Shown: positions 63,134 to 64,000 of the stretch, piece by piece | How positions within the stretch are numbered: position 1 is the first letter of the stretch | Layout: each line of letters starts with the position of its first letter | Source: Nymphaea colorata | Lineage: Eukaryota > Streptophyta > Magnoliopsida > Nymphaeales > Nymphaeaceae | Length of the DNA: 64,000 bases | Direction of reading: 5' to 3' | Assembly (NCBI RefSeq): GCF_008831285.2 | Contig: NC_045143.1 | Span: 17,398,464-17,462,463 of the forward strand | Translations under genes and position numbers: made by a program | Notes under the pieces: model-generated | Databases searched by the model: none | The model's input: only the letters and a program-made list of their open reading frames with translations | What the model was told of the DNA's origin: nothing

Positions 63134-64000
63134 TGTAGGCCCCATTTTTGGCTAAAATGACCCCTTTGGGAGGGAGGGTTTGGCCCTGTTGGGTGGGCAT
63201 TAGCCCTGTCCACACCCCAAAGGGGTATTTGCATGGCTAATGGCCAATCCCACTTGGTCAAAACATATTTAAAAAAAATAAAAATCATTCAAAAATACTT
63301 GAAATTTGCATAAAAATGTTGTTAAATTAAAAAAATTCAAAATTTGAGTTTTGGCTCCAAAACTATTTAGAAATACCCTCATAATCTTCTCTCCCTCATA
63401 ATCTTCTCTTTTGGGCATGTGCTAACCCTTGGGGAACTTCTATTGTTTTCTTATCTGAAGATTTAAAGTTTTCCTTTGCTCTCTCTCTCCATTTCTCTCT
63501 TCTTCTCTTCTTCTTCTTCTCCAACCTTGGGAGCAAGTTTCTCTAAGTTCCAATCCTTCAAAGGAGCACAAGGAGATCTCTTGGATACCTTTATTATTTT
63601 GGAGCATCACCCAAGGAAACTCTAGAATCATCAGAAGAAAGAGACTTGTTCCTAATATCATCTATATTTTAGGTATGTAGTCCTCTATTTGTTTTCATTT
63701 ATTTTCATTCCTCTTGCCACCTCCCCATGGCAGTGCAAGATAGCTCTAAAAATTTCCTATCTAGAGTCGAGAGCTACTCTTGAATGCATCGAGAGCATGA
63801 GCAAGGCGAAATAAATTTTGCTTCTTTATTTATTTTCAAAATATTTTTGTTATGTTGCTTTGTTCATCATCTATGCTTGAGATGATGTCCATGCTTGATA
63901 GTTTTTCTTAATTAATGAGTGAATGAACAGTGAGAATGAGTGTTTGGGTTGAGATTTTTTCATTATTATATTGATTTTGAGCTTGAGATTCCTCTAACCC
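63134..64000 (+). mobile_element. LTR-like repeat with TGTAGGC end, second member (runs off the window)
   Basis: Aligns with 40423-41294. Differences include a 17-bp local duplication (ctccctcataatcttct, about 63390), single instead of doubled gatgatgtccatgcttgaga, and several substitutions. This divergence exceeds that between the two 12-kb copies, so it appears to be a separate insertion of the same family rather than part of the duplication. Confidence 0.65.

Overview
The window is nuclear DNA of a seed plant, almost certainly a flowering plant. The genes are sparse, with GT-AG introns, plant-specific families (a plastid NAD-malate dehydrogenase, a PGIP-type leucine-rich-repeat inhibitor, a PLS-type PPR fragment, a JMJ30-type JmjC protein), long AT-rich intergenic DNA and many Ty1/copia, LTR and MITE remnants. 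I cannot name the species. Nothing here is a prokaryotic-style operon, a CRISPR array or a virus.

Left part (1-28 kb). The last exon of an ABHD18-like alpha/beta hydrolase ends at 1171. About 8 kb of repeat-rich intergenic DNA follows, then a 2.2 kb element (9212-11445) bounded by inverted repeats and a TAA target duplication, typical of PIF/Harbinger or Tourist elements. It carries a broken piece of a host PPR gene. Its right end lies only 367 bp before the start codon of a complete six-exon JMJ30/JMJD5-type gene (11813-17664, 419 codons, all five introns phase 0). From 17.7 to 28.3 kb I see no convincing protein gene, only repeats, microsatellites, an old internal duplication, and perhaps the remote 5' UTR exon of the next gene.

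Right part (28-64 kb). The dominant feature is a near-identical duplication. Positions 28168-40417 (copy 1) reappear as 45192-57427 (copy 2) in the same orientation, with about a dozen differences noticed by eye. Each copy holds an intronless plastidial NAD-malate dehydrogenase gene on +, a decayed chimeric Ty1/copia element, and an intronless PGIP-like gene on -. Copy 2 begins directly after a run of exactly 100 N, and its MDH has a one-base deletion that breaks the transit peptide. A false haplotype duplication in the assembly, or a contig-end error, must therefore be weighed against a recent real tandem duplication.

The copies diverge at 40417/57427. Copy 1 runs into an LTR-like repeat with TGTAGGC...GCCTACA ends (40423-41599). 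Copy 2 continues through 5.7 kb that includes a minus-strand copia remnant, and reaches a second member of the same LTR-like family at 63134. The host genes look functionally unrelated: chromatin/clock regulation (JMJ30), plastid redox and malate metabolism (MDH), and cell-wall defence (PGIP). They are not a cluster or pathway.
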